From the NCBI GenBank assembly GCA_030539395.1, contig JAUNSC010000011.1, positions 1 through 64,000 on the forward strand: DNA of 64,000 nt, given 5' to 3'. This document shows positions 25,717-33,702 of the stretch, piece after piece (the first letter of the stretch is position 1; each line of letters starts with the position of its first letter). A program made the translations under genes and the position numbers. The DNA is from Eubacteriales bacterium (GTDB lineage: Bacteria; Bacillota; Clostridia; Lachnospirales; Lachnospiraceae). A model generated the notes under the pieces. That model was not told where the DNA came from and ran no database searches. It saw only the letters and a program-made list of their open reading frames with translations.

Positions 25717-25757
25717 GCGATGTTAAATTTATCTTTATGTGTACACAGCTCAAGACC
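25717..25757. repeat. Right end (attR) of the serine-recombinase element
   Basis: The element arm GCGATGTTAAATTTATC...GTGTACACAGCT (25717-25750) is followed by C, the shared AAGA (25752-25755) and permease coding sequence. The reverse complement aligns with the left arm, with GTGTACACAGCT against GTGTGCACACCT around a CAAG centre, giving a palindromic attP. Confidence 0.75.
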
Positions 25758-26479
25758 TGGCTTCCATAAATGATCAGGTATCCAAGGCCGCACCTTGCAC
25801 CGATAAATTCTCCGATGACCACGCCTACCAGGCAAAGGCCGATATTAACTTTCATAATGCTGATGGTGGCGGGAACGGTACTTGGGAGCACAACTTTTGT
25901 CAGTACGTGATAACGGTTTCCGCCCAGTGTGTAGATCAGTTTCATTTTATCTTTGCTTACTTCCCGAAATCCGGTGTACAGATTCAGGATTGTGCCGAAA
26001 ATTGCAACGGACATGCCGGCTACAATGATTGTGTTGCGGTTAGCGCCAAGCCATACAATCAGCAAAGGTGCGAGGGCAGATTTCGGAAGGCTGTTCAGCA
26101 CAACCAGGTAAGGCTCCAGTATTTCTGAAAGTTTTTCACTGCACCAGAGAAGGATTGCAAAGAGAAGACCGCATATGACTACAAGAAAAAAACTGGCTAC
26201 CGTTTCTAAAAGGGTAGCTCCCACATGTTCAAAAATAGTACTGTCTTCCAGCATTGTGGAAAACGTATTGAAAATGCGGCTGGGACTGCTGAAAATAAAA
26301 CCATCTATCCAGTTTTTTCTGGTGGCAGTTTCCCATAAGGAAAGAAAGGCAAGAAGAAGCAGTACCCGTGAGATCTGAACAAAACGTTTGTGCCGCAGTT
26401 TCGCACTCAGATATGCCTTCTGTCTGGGGGAGATATATTCAGCGGTAAGTTCTTGTTTATGTTTCGGGGACATATGCAT
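25754..26479 (-). pseudogene. ABC transporter permease, N-terminal part, split by the element
   Basis: About 242 residues of a SsuC/TauC/ThiX-type permease with five to six membrane helices and the ABC contact loop EVSKDKMKLIYTLGGNRYHVLTKVVLPSTVPA (EAA motif). The protein should continue ...GSQVFKLDWV but instead runs into element sequence (LSCVHIKIN). The last 35 residues, including the final helix, are at 19800-19907. The start overlaps the end of the ATPase gene. The original transporter probably imported a sulfonate, nitrate-like or thiamine-precursor molecule; no binding protein gene is present here. Confidence 0.85.
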
Positions 26480-27233
26480 TCAGCTCCTTCCAGATGGCAT
26501 TAAAATATTCCTTAAATTCAGGTGCATTGCGGGATTTCATTGGCGTGCGTTCTTCAATAGAAAAGTGAATGGGTACTTTTGCAACAACAGTTGCCGGGCG
26601 GCTGGAGAGAACAATGACTGTATCAGCCATGCTGACGGCTTCTGCCAGATCATGAGTTACCAGGATTGCGGTTTTGTGCTCACGTTTGATGATACGGTAG
26701 ATATCGTCAGATACAGTAAGCCGTGTCTGATAATCCAGTGCGGAAAAGGGTTCATCCAGGAGTAAAAGGGATGGGCGAAGTACCAGGGTTCGAATCAGAG
26801 CTGCTCTCTGGCGCATTCCTCCGGATAGCTGGCTGGGTTTTACGTGGCGAAAATCCCACAGTCCATATTCCCTCATGAGTTTTTCTGTGAATTCCAGATT
26901 TTCCCGTGTGAGACGGTGCTGGATTTCCAGTCCCAGTGTAATATTTCCGTATACATTTCTCCATTCAAACAGCTGATCTTTTTGCGGCATATATCCTATA
27001 TGAAAATCTGTGTGAGCATTCACTGGCCGGCCATTAAGCAAAATAGAGCCGGATTCCGGCTCGTTTAAAGAACAGATCAGAGAGAGAAGGGTGGATTTTC
27101 CACACCCGCTGGGCCCCACTATCACGGTAAACTCACCATCATTTACCTGGAAAGATACATCCGACAGAGCATGAGTTTCTCCGGACATTGTGTGATAGGA
27201 ATAGTTAACATGTTTACATTCTAGTAATGACAC
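26457..27233 (-). CDS. ABC transporter ATP-binding protein (SsuB/TauB/ThiZ type)
   Basis: 258 residues from the GTG at 27233, preferred because GGAGGT lies 11 nt upstream; an ATG at 27251 would lack a ribosome site. Walker A GPSGCGKST, Q-loop MPQKDQLFEW, signature LSGGMRQR, Walker B LLLLDEPFSALD and switch VTHDLAEA are all intact. It energises the permease encoded just downstream, which is interrupted by the mobile element, so at present the ATPase probably has no functional partner unless the element excises. Confidence 0.9.
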   Translation of the reverse strand: MSLLECKHVNYSYHTMSGETHALSDVSFQVNDGEFTVIVGPSGCGKSTLLSLICSLNEPESGSILLNGRPVNAHTDFHIGYMPQKDQLFEWRNVYGNITLGLEIQHRLTRENLEFTEKLMREYGLWDFRHVKPSQLSGGMRQRAALIRTLVLRPSLLLLDEPFSALDYQTRLTVSDDIYRIIKREHKTAILVTHDLAEAVSMADTVIVLSSRPATVVAKVPIHFSIEERTPMKSRNAPEFKEYFNAIWKELNAYVPET

Positions 27234-27325
27234 TTTATCGGATACCTCCATATTGTTCTATATATTAATGTATGAAGGAGAAAATGTTTTGCTTATTGCA
27301 TGGGAATACAGTATACTTAATTTAA

Positions 27326-27538
27326 CAGGCGGACATCTCTGCCAGGCAGTTGAGAGATTTGCGCGGTTCACAGAAAACGCCCGGCCAGGAACGCATCTAC
27401 ACAGCCGGAGAGAAGGAATATGAGGTGTGGATGCACCGGAAAGACAGGGGAATTCCTATGACAGAAGCAGTTCAGAGAGAATTTATCCAGTTGAGGGATG
27501 AACTCGAACTGACACAATTTCAATTTCCTTTTGAATGA
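27326..27538 (+). pseudogene. C-terminal fragment of an Ldh-family (malate/L-lactate) dehydrogenase
   Basis: Open from 27326, ISARQLRDLRGSQKTPGQER then IYTAGEKEYEVWMHRKDRGI and onward to QFPFE. The block PGQERIYTAGEKEYE...GIPMTEAVQREFIQLRDELEL resembles the conserved end of LDH2-type malate/L-sulfolactate/ureidoglycolate dehydrogenases. Only about 70 of some 340 residues remain. Upstream (27252-27325) I see nothing recognisable. Confidence 0.55.
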
Positions 27539-27561
27539 GTTATAAAAAGGAGTGATACACA

Positions 27562-27770
27562 ATGGACTGGATATAACAGTTAAACAGGGCGATTGCGTTT
27601 ATAGAACAGCATCTTATGGAAGAATTGGATTATGAGCAGATAGCGCATATCGCCGGATGCCCCTCTTACTATTTTCAGAAGGCGTTTCTCTATATGACGA
27701 ATATTACAGGGACACAGGGTATCATGAGGCAAAATTGCTTGCAGTACTTTTATTTGATAAAAAGCAAATG
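27562..27770 (+). pseudogene. Broken AraC-family regulator N-terminus
   Basis: ATG 27562 after AAAGGAGTGATACACA begins MDWI and meets TAA at once (27574-27576). The frame beyond reads QLNRAIAFIEQHLMEELDYE and QIAHIAGCPSYYFQKAFLYM, the first helix-turn-helix of an AraC regulator, closely similar to the AraC/GyrI gene at 15598. The match ends at about 27700 and the second helix-turn-helix and effector domain are absent. Confidence 0.7.
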
Positions 27771-28472
27771 ATTGACAAAAATAAAATCAGCATTTGCATG
27801 ATGGTGGATAAGAACATGATTTTAAATAAAAATCTGAAAACAGTTAAAGCTTTTTCGTATATTGGCCTGTTTATAATATGGGGCGTATTAGAAACAGGTA
27901 TTGTGCCATTTATGGAGCAGTGGCTAAGCGTTCCTGACACAGAATTCATAAAAGAAGTGGTTTTCAAGATCATAATCTGGTTTATTCCTGCGTTTCTTTT
28001 GTGCAGACATTATGACGATTTTTTAAGTATACAAAGTAAAAGCAGTTTTTCAGTTGAAGTAAAATGGCTGAGAGTACTTCCAATACTTTTTCTGTTTACG
28101 GCATTTCATATTATTTCTGCCTGTGTTCAGCATGGTAAGATTTCTATTGACAGTTCATTTCGAATAACTGACATACTGATAGCAGTTTCTGTTGGAATCT
28201 CAGAAGAAATGGTGTTTAGAGGATGGCTGTTAAATGTATGCCTGCACGATAAGAAGTGGGTAAGCATAATAGAGAATGCCGTTTTATTTTTATTGATTCA
28301 TTTTCCTGTGTGGATTCGACATGATTTGTTATCTGTGTATATTATGAGCGGAGCATTTTTGCAAATTATAATATTAAGTATAATATTTAGCTGTGCTTTT
28401 ATAAAAAGCAGAAATATTCTGGTACCTGTTGTGCTGCATGCATATTGGGATTTGCTTTGTTTTATACTTTAA
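27768..28472 (+). CDS. CPBP-family intramembrane metalloprotease (CAAX protease-like)
   Basis: 234 residues if started at the ATG 27768; starts at 27798 or 27816 are equally possible and none has a good ribosome site. About six membrane helices. The three CPBP motifs are present: EEMVFRG (EExxxR), a histidine in LLIHFPVW and HAYWDLL (HxxxD). Such proteins are prenyl-protein CAAX protease relatives, often linked to bacteriocin immunity or regulated proteolysis. It sits directly downstream of the broken AraC gene, so expression is doubtful. Confidence 0.75.
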   Translation: MIDKNKISICMMVDKNMILNKNLKTVKAFSYIGLFIIWGVLETGIVPFMEQWLSVPDTEFIKEVVFKIIIWFIPAFLLCRHYDDFLSIQSKSSFSVEVKWLRVLPILFLFTAFHIISACVQHGKISIDSSFRITDILIAVSVGISEEMVFRGWLLNVCLHDKKWVSIIENAVLFLLIHFPVWIRHDLLSVYIMSGAFLQIIILSIIFSCAFIKSRNILVPVVLHAYWDLLCFIL

Positions 28473-28576
28473 AACAGATATTATGTTGCTGAAGTAATCA
28501 GCCCTTCGCTTCAGTCGTTTCCAGGATACCGGATTCAGATGAGTGTATCGCAGCGAAGATGAAGCAGAAAGGCAGT

Positions 28577-28612
28577 AAAATGGCGGTGCAGAATAAGTTG
28601 CACCGCCATTTT
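28577..28612. terminator. Bidirectional terminator between the CPBP gene and the ABC exporter
   Basis: AAAATGGCGGTGCA (28577-28590) pairs perfectly with TGCACCGCCATTTT (28599-28612), with A and T runs on the two sides. It can end both the rightward CPBP transcript and the leftward exporter operon. The 28473-28576 stretch holds nothing else I recognise. Confidence 0.85.
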
Positions 28613-28684
28613 ATAACGTTTTTCAGGGATGATCTCCTCATAGAGTGTCGTCCCCGATAAATTCAGATATGCATGACCTGTTGT

Positions 28685-30616
28685 TTATTCAAGTTCAAAT
28701 GCACCTGTATACAGCTGATAATATTTACCTTTCTGGGCGATCAGTTCATCATGAGTACCACGTTCAATGATTCTTCCCTGCTCCAGCACCATAATGGCAT
28801 CAGCATTTCGCACAGTAGAAAGTCTGTGAGCGATAACAAAGACGGTGCGCCCTTTCATCAGCGCATCCATTCCTTTTTGGACAATACTCTCTGTACGTGT
28901 ATCGATACTGGAAGTTGCTTCATCCAGAATCATAACAGGAGGATTGGAGATAGCGGCTCTTGCTATGGAAAGAAGCTGTCTCTGTCCCTGGGAAAGCTCA
29001 GAGCCGTTGCCGGAGATAACCGTGTCATATCCCTGCGGCAGCATCTGTATAAAATCGTGGGCATTAGCGATTTTTGCTGCTTCGATCACCTCTTCATCAG
29101 TGGCATCCAGTTTGCCATAGCGGATGTTTTCGCGAATAGTTCCGGTAAACAGATTAGTATCCTGCAGGACCATACCGAGAGAACGGCGCAGTTCCGGTTT
29201 TTTAATTTTATTGATGTTGATGTCATCATAACGGATTTTACCGTCCGCCAGATCGTAGAACCGGTTGATCAGGTTAGTGATAGTGGTTTTGCCGGCACCC
29301 GTTGCTCCGACGAAAGCAATTTTCTGTCCGGGTCTTGCGTAAAGGGAAACATCATGCAGCACCATCTTGTCAGGATTGTAACCAAAATCCACATTGAAAA
29401 AGCGGACATCTCCTTCCATTTTTTTGTAAGTGAGCGTACCGTCGCCATGCTGGTGTTTCCATGCCCACATTCCGGTGCGCTCGGGACATTCCATAAGGCA
29501 TCCGTTTTCGTTGTATTTTGCACGGACAAGGCTGACATAACCTTCATCCTTTTCCGGTTCTTCATCCATTAATTCAAAGATACGTGCCGCACCTGCCAGG
29601 GCCATAACGATAGAATTCAGCTGCTGGGAAATCTGGCCGACAGGGTTGGTGAATGATTTGCTCAGCTGCAGGAAACTTGCAATCATACCAATGGTAATAC
29701 CTCCGATTTGGTTCAGGGCAAGAACGCCGCCAATGATGGCAATCAAAACATACTGCAGATTACCCAGATTCGCCATGACCGGCATCAGGATGTTGGCAAA
29801 GCGGTGTGCGTTTGTGGCGTTGCTGCAAAGCTCTTCATTCAGTTTATCAAATTTTTCTACGGAACGTTCTTCATAATTAAAGACTTTTACAACCTTCTGG
29901 CCGTTGATCATTTCTTCCACATAACCGTTAGTGGCACCAAGAGAAGTCTGTTGTCTTATAAAGTACTTTCCGCTGCTGCCCGCAATTTTTCCGGTTACTT
30001 TCAGCATAAAGAAAACAGAAACTGCTACCACGAGGGAAAGATAGATGCTGGTGGTGAGCATGGCAAAAATAACGGATACAATAGTAACTGCGGAAGACAG
30101 CATCTGTGTCAGACTCTGTGCCAGCATCTGGCGAAGAGTATCTGTATCATTTGTATAATGGCTCATGATATCGCCAAATGCATGCGTATCAAAATATTTA
30201 ATTGGCAGTCTCTGCATATGCTCGAACATTTCGTCGCGGATAGTTTTCAGGACTCCCTGTGAAATGTTGACCATCACTCTTGAATAAATCAATGTAGAGA
30301 TGGCCCCGGCAAGATAAATGGTCCCCATAATTACAAGGGTACGCAGGAGCGGACCGAAGTCGGGATTTGCAGACAGAAGCATTGGCGTGATATAGTCATC
30401 GATCAGTGTACGCAGGAACAGAGAGGCAATTACGCCTGTAATAGCGCTGACCAGAATACCGGCCAGTACGATCAGCATCTGCAATTTATAGTCTTTTGTT
30501 ATATAGCCAAGAAGACGTTTTAATGCGCCCATGGCATTCTGATTTTTCATCATTTCTCTGCGGGATTCCTTTGACATCCCCCGCGCTATTGCTTTCTGGT
30601 CGTCATGTTTACTCAT
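28685..30616 (-). CDS. ABC exporter half-transporter, catalytically competent subunit
   Basis: 643 residues: six-helix exporter domain (about 40-330), then an ATPase domain with Walker A GATGAGKTT, signature ELSQGQRQ, and Walker B VMILDEATSS with the catalytic glutamate. An insertion of about 45 residues (YNENGCLMECPERTGMWAWK) lies between the two domains. The start overlaps the stop of the partner gene by 8 bp. With its partner it forms a heterodimeric exporter of the EfrAB/LmrCD/TM287-288 type, exporting drugs or lipophilic compounds. MarR-type regulator upstream. Confidence 0.92.
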   Translation of the reverse strand: MSKHDDQKAIARGMSKESRREMMKNQNAMGALKRLLGYITKDYKLQMLIVLAGILVSAITGVIASLFLRTLIDDYITPMLLSANPDFGPLLRTLVIMGTIYLAGAISTLIYSRVMVNISQGVLKTIRDEMFEHMQRLPIKYFDTHAFGDIMSHYTNDTDTLRQMLAQSLTQMLSSAVTIVSVIFAMLTTSIYLSLVVAVSVFFMLKVTGKIAGSSGKYFIRQQTSLGATNGYVEEMINGQKVVKVFNYEERSVEKFDKLNEELCSNATNAHRFANILMPVMANLGNLQYVLIAIIGGVLALNQIGGITIGMIASFLQLSKSFTNPVGQISQQLNSIVMALAGAARIFELMDEEPEKDEGYVSLVRAKYNENGCLMECPERTGMWAWKHQHGDGTLTYKKMEGDVRFFNVDFGYNPDKMVLHDVSLYARPGQKIAFVGATGAGKTTITNLINRFYDLADGKIRYDDININKIKKPELRRSLGMVLQDTNLFTGTIRENIRYGKLDATDEEVIEAAKIANAHDFIQMLPQGYDTVISGNGSELSQGQRQLLSIARAAISNPPVMILDEATSSIDTRTESIVQKGMDALMKGRTVFVIAHRLSTVRNADAIMVLEQGRIIERGTHDELIAQKGKYYQLYTGAFELE

Positions 30617-32342
30617 AATCAGATTCCCCCTTTACCTGAGAATGATAAACTTCCTGATAGATATGATTGGAAGCAAGCAGCTCTTCATGAGTTCCGACAG
30701 CGGAAATACAGCCGTTGTCCAGGACAATGATCTTGTCGGCATTTTGGACGGACGAGATACGCTGTGCGATGATCAGCCTGGTAGTGTCCGGTATTTCCTG
30801 AGAAAATGCCTGCTGTATCAGGGAGTCGGTCTTTGTATCTACAGCGGAAGTACTGTCATCCAGTATCAGGATGGCCGGTTTTTTAAGGAGTGCCCGGGCA
30901 ATACAGATACGCTGTTTCTGACCGCCGGATACGTTAGAGCCGCCCTGTTCGATATAAGTATCATATCCATCCGGGAAAGTCTGTATAAATTCATCTGCCT
31001 GAGCAAGCCTGCAGGCATGGATCATTTCTTCATCTGCAGCATTTTCATTGCCCCAGCGTAAATTTTCTTTAATGGTTCCGGAAAACAGGACATTTTTCTG
31101 CAGAACCATGGAAACTGCGTCACGCAGCACTTTTATATCATAATTTCGTACATCAATTCCGCCCACCTTCAGGGTTCCGGCTGTCACATCATACAGTCTG
31201 GGAATCAACTGTACCAGGGAACTTTTAGCACTTCCGGTACCGCCGATGATGCCGACAGTTTCCCCGGATTTGATGTCAAAACTAATATCTTTCAGACAGA
31301 GCTTATTCATATCTTTGGAATAACTGAAAAATACATGGTCAAAGGAAATACTTCCGTTTTCCACTTTGGTGACAGGATCGGATGGGTTTGTAATATCAGG
31401 CTGTTCCGTCAGCACTTCATTGATACGTTCAATGGAAGCCTTGGACATGATACACATAACAAAAATCATGGAGAGCATCATCAGGCTCATCAGAATCTGC
31501 ATGGTGTAGGTAAACATAGAGGTCAGCTCACCTGTTGTCATGGAATTGCTGACAATGAACTTTGCCCCGAACCAGGAAATCAGGATCATACAGGCATACA
31601 CGCAGGTCTGCATGGCCGGTGCGTTAAAAGCAATCAGTTTTTCAACTTTTGTAAAGTCATTGTAGATATTGCCGGATATTTCTTTGAATTTTTTTTCTTC
31701 AAAATCTTCCCTGACAAAAGATTTCACCACACGGATTCCGTGAACATTTTCCTGTACTACGTTATTAAGTTTGTCGTAAGTTTTAAAAACCCGCATGAAG
31801 ATCGGATGGGCGTGTGTGGTGATAAGAAACAGAATAATTCCGAGTATCGGGATAATGGCAAGATAAATCAGGGCCAGATTTTTGCTTACTTTAAACGCCA
31901 TCACAAAAGCGGAAATCAGCATGATCGGAGAGCGCACAGCTATTCGGATGATCATCTGGTAGGCATTTTGTACGTTGGTCACATCCGTGGTAAGACGCGT
32001 TACCAGACTGGATGTGGAAAAACGGTCTATATTGGTAAAGGAAAAATCCTGTACTTTGTAAAACATTTTTTTACGCAGATTTTTTGCGAAACCTGCGCTG
32101 GCAACAGCAGCAAAATTACCCGAGAGAGTGCCGCAGGCAAGGGATGCCATTGCGGCAATAACAAGTATGATGCCATACCTGACAATAACGCTCATGTTGC
32201 CGGGAGTAATACCTTTATCAATAAGGGAGGCCATCAAAAGAGGGATAATTACCTCCAGAATAACCTCAAGAGTCACACATACAGGAGCCAGCAGGGAAGG
32301 CTTTTTATACTCTCCGATGCAGGCTGTCAGATTTTTCAGCAT
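30609..32342 (-). CDS. ABC exporter half-transporter, degenerate-site subunit
   Basis: 577 residues, six membrane helices then ATPase. The Walker A is GGTGSAKSS with alanine in place of the usual glycine, and Walker B is ILILDDSTS with aspartate in place of the catalytic glutamate. This is the classic asymmetric nucleotide-binding pair of heterodimeric exporters, in which this subunit supplies a non-hydrolysing site. Signature NVSGGQKQR is intact. ATG after AGAGGTGAATTTTT; 16 bp behind the MarR gene. Confidence 0.92.
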   Translation of the reverse strand: MLKNLTACIGEYKKPSLLAPVCVTLEVILEVIIPLLMASLIDKGITPGNMSVIVRYGIILVIAAMASLACGTLSGNFAAVASAGFAKNLRKKMFYKVQDFSFTNIDRFSTSSLVTRLTTDVTNVQNAYQMIIRIAVRSPIMLISAFVMAFKVSKNLALIYLAIIPILGIILFLITTHAHPIFMRVFKTYDKLNNVVQENVHGIRVVKSFVREDFEEKKFKEISGNIYNDFTKVEKLIAFNAPAMQTCVYACMILISWFGAKFIVSNSMTTGELTSMFTYTMQILMSLMMLSMIFVMCIMSKASIERINEVLTEQPDITNPSDPVTKVENGSISFDHVFFSYSKDMNKLCLKDISFDIKSGETVGIIGGTGSAKSSLVQLIPRLYDVTAGTLKVGGIDVRNYDIKVLRDAVSMVLQKNVLFSGTIKENLRWGNENAADEEMIHACRLAQADEFIQTFPDGYDTYIEQGGSNVSGGQKQRICIARALLKKPAILILDDSTSAVDTKTDSLIQQAFSQEIPDTTRLIIAQRISSVQNADKIIVLDNGCISAVGTHEELLASNHIYQEVYHSQVKGESDYE

Positions 32343-32358
32343 AAAAATTCACCTCTTT

Positions 32359-32814
32359 CTATTTACAGTAACCGGTTTTATCAGTATCCAGTTTTTCAAT
32401 GATTGTCTGAAGCATCTGTATCAGGGCATCGTGCTGTTGAGCACTGAAACAGGCAGCCAGCTCAGACTCCATATCATTGATATTATGGCATATGATACGG
32501 TTTGTTTCACGGCCGGCATTTGTCAGGACAAGCTGCTTCAACCTGGCATCACCGGAAACGGTCTCACGTTTTACCAGAGATTTCTGCTCCAGATTGGAGA
32601 TGACACTGGTTACGGATGAACGGCGGATGCCGAAATGTTTTTCAATGTCGCGCTGATAGATGGCCTGATTTCTATTTTCTGCGTTGTCAAGAAAACCCAG
32701 GATACGCATCTGTATGCCGGAAAGTCCCAGTGGAGCGGAATAGCTGTCCATCTTGCGCCGGATACAGTGGGAAGCAACATTTATATATAAACCGATATGA
32801 TCTGTTTTTTCCAA
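32359..32814 (-). CDS. MarR-family regulator of the ABC exporter
   Basis: 151 residues from a TTG start at 32814, selected because AGAGAGGTG lies 8 nt upstream; an in-frame extension further upstream would cross the promoter. Winged helix: YQRDIEKHFGIRRSSVTSVI (recognition helix) with the wing ETVSGDARLKQLVLT. It is first in the operon with both exporter genes, so it probably represses its own operon and is released by an exported compound. Confidence 0.88.
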   Translation of the reverse strand: MEKTDHIGLYINVASHCIRRKMDSYSAPLGLSGIQMRILGFLDNAENRNQAIYQRDIEKHFGIRRSSVTSVISNLEQKSLVKRETVSGDARLKQLVLTNAGRETNRIICHNINDMESELAACFSAQQHDALIQMLQTIIEKLDTDKTGYCK

Positions 32815-32840
32815 AAATAACACCTCTCTTTCATTTAAAG

Positions 32841-32885
32841 TTAGAATTCGGAATGTTAGAAATCTAAATATTAGATATCGAACGT
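32841..32885. repeat. Three 15-bp direct repeats, candidate MarR operator
   Basis: TTAGA recurs at 32841, 32856 and 32871, an exact 15-bp spacing, each followed by a variant of WWTCKRA. The middle unit is itself the palindrome TTAGAAATCTAA. The repeats lie just downstream of the -10 box and upstream of the ribosome site of the MarR gene, where a bound repressor would block transcription. Confidence 0.5.
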
Positions 32886-32886
32886 T

Positions 32887-32915
32887 ATTATATGATAGGA
32901 ATGTAAGAAAGTCAA
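32887..32915 (-). promoter_or_regulatory. Promoter of the MarR/ABC exporter operon
   Basis: On the minus strand TTGACT (32910-32915), a 17-bp spacer and a perfect TATAAT (32887-32892), about 73 bp before the TTG start. Confidence 0.8.
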
Positions 32916-32999
32916 CTGAAAAATATTGCACGCAAAAGAAAATCACGATATACTGAATAGCGGATCAATATTTTTAGAAATAATCTTAAGAAGGTTTTT

Positions 33000-33617
33000 A
33001 TGAACAAACGTAATTTTCAACGGGAACTGGATAAAATTATTGCGGGACTGGAAAACGGTAAAAAGGTGCCGGCCCTGTTGCTGCATAGTTGCTGTGCACC
33101 ATGCAGCAGTTATGTACTGGAATATCTGTCTGAATATTTTGAAATCACAGTCTTCTATTATAATCCTAATATATATCCGGAAGAAGAGTATCGAAAGAGA
33201 GTGGAGGAACAGCAGAGACTGATCAGCTCCATGCCCTTTAAACATCCGGTGCGATTTGAAGAGGGGCAGTTTGATACTGCAAGATTTTATGATGCGGTCA
33301 GGGGGATGGAAAAGGAGCAGGAAGGCGGAAAAAGATGTTTTGCATGCTACCGTCTGCGGCTGGAAGAAGCGGCGAAACGCGCAGCGCAGATAAATGCAGA
33401 CTATTTTGCCAGTACCCTGACAATCAGTCCGCTGAAAAATGCGGAAGTGATCAATGAAATCGGAGAAGAACTGGCAAAGGAATACGGTGTGCAGTGGCTG
33501 CCCTCGGATTTTAAAAAGAAAAATGGATTCAAGCGTTCCGGGGAACTCTCAGCAGAATATGGACTTTATCGTCAAAATTACTGTGGCTGTGTGTTCTCGC
33601 AGAGAACAAATGTATAA
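33000..33617 (+). CDS. queH: Epoxyqueuosine reductase QueH
   Basis: 205-residue QueH (former DUF208) enzyme that performs the last step of queuosine synthesis in tRNA, reducing epoxyqueuosine; it replaces the unrelated QueG. The cysteine pattern is intact: HSCCAPC (C31, C32, C35), a CFAC pair in the middle and YCGC near the end, which together bind an iron-sulfur cluster and metal. ATG after AAGAAGG. Stands between the exporter regulator (divergent) and argH. Confidence 0.93.
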   Translation: MNKRNFQRELDKIIAGLENGKKVPALLLHSCCAPCSSYVLEYLSEYFEITVFYYNPNIYPEEEYRKRVEEQQRLISSMPFKHPVRFEEGQFDTARFYDAVRGMEKEQEGGKRCFACYRLRLEEAAKRAAQINADYFASTLTISPLKNAEVINEIGEELAKEYGVQWLPSDFKKKNGFKRSGELSAEYGLYRQNYCGCVFSQRTNV

Positions 33618-33640
33618 ATTCACTGTTTTTTTGCTGGTGC

Positions 33641-33669
33641 TTGATACTGAAAAAAAAATATGGTAGAAT
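33641..33669 (+). promoter_or_regulatory. Promoter for argH
   Basis: TTGATA (33641-33646), 17-bp spacer, TAGAAT (33664-33669), 33 bp before the start codon. No T-box or ARG-box was recognised in the short leader. Confidence 0.65.
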
Positions 33670-33702
33670 GCTAACGATTATTTAAGGAAGGAAAGTAAAA
33701 CT

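Larger units (their letters stand above)
19906..25755. mobile_element. 5.85-kb serine-recombinase element inserted in an ABC permease gene
   Basis: Both boundaries share AAGA (19906-19909, 25752-25755). Outside them lie the two halves of one permease frame; inside them lie inverted-related attP arms. An intact large serine recombinase gene sits at the right end, as in many such elements. Cargo, left to right: recombinase relic, internally deleted IS, AAA-ATPase/TOPRIM gene pair, protease relic, a second right-end arm, a 38-residue ORF and the recombinase. No conjugation, replication or phage structural genes are present, so it is either a minimal recombinase-mobilised element or a shrunken remnant. 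Confidence 0.8.

Noticed and set aside
25590-25769. Open frame overlapping the recombinase 3' end and crossing attR (reads ...NFSDVIKEIMRRMDKGQQAQ...)
   Set aside because: It looks protein-like in part, but has no start codon with a ribosome site and runs across the element boundary into antisense permease sequence. No family recognised.
28673-29572. Plus-strand frame (299 codons) opposite the exporter ATPase domain
   Set aside because: Antisense to a region with intact Walker motifs and lacking any ribosome site or recognised domain.
31335-32402. Long plus-strand open frame (355 codons) antisense to the ABC exporter subunit
   Set aside because: It lies wholly opposite a well-supported ABC exporter gene, is rich in His/Lys/Asn without recognisable domains and has no ribosome site. 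It is a shadow of codon use on the other strand.
32841-32885. Short regular repeats considered as a CRISPR array
   Set aside because: Only three 15-bp units without spacers of normal length and no cas genes. Better explained as an operator.
33618-33702. T-box or amino-acid riboswitch before argH
   Set aside because: The leader from the -10 box to the ATG is only about 33 bp, too short for a T-box, and no specifier or antiterminator features are present.
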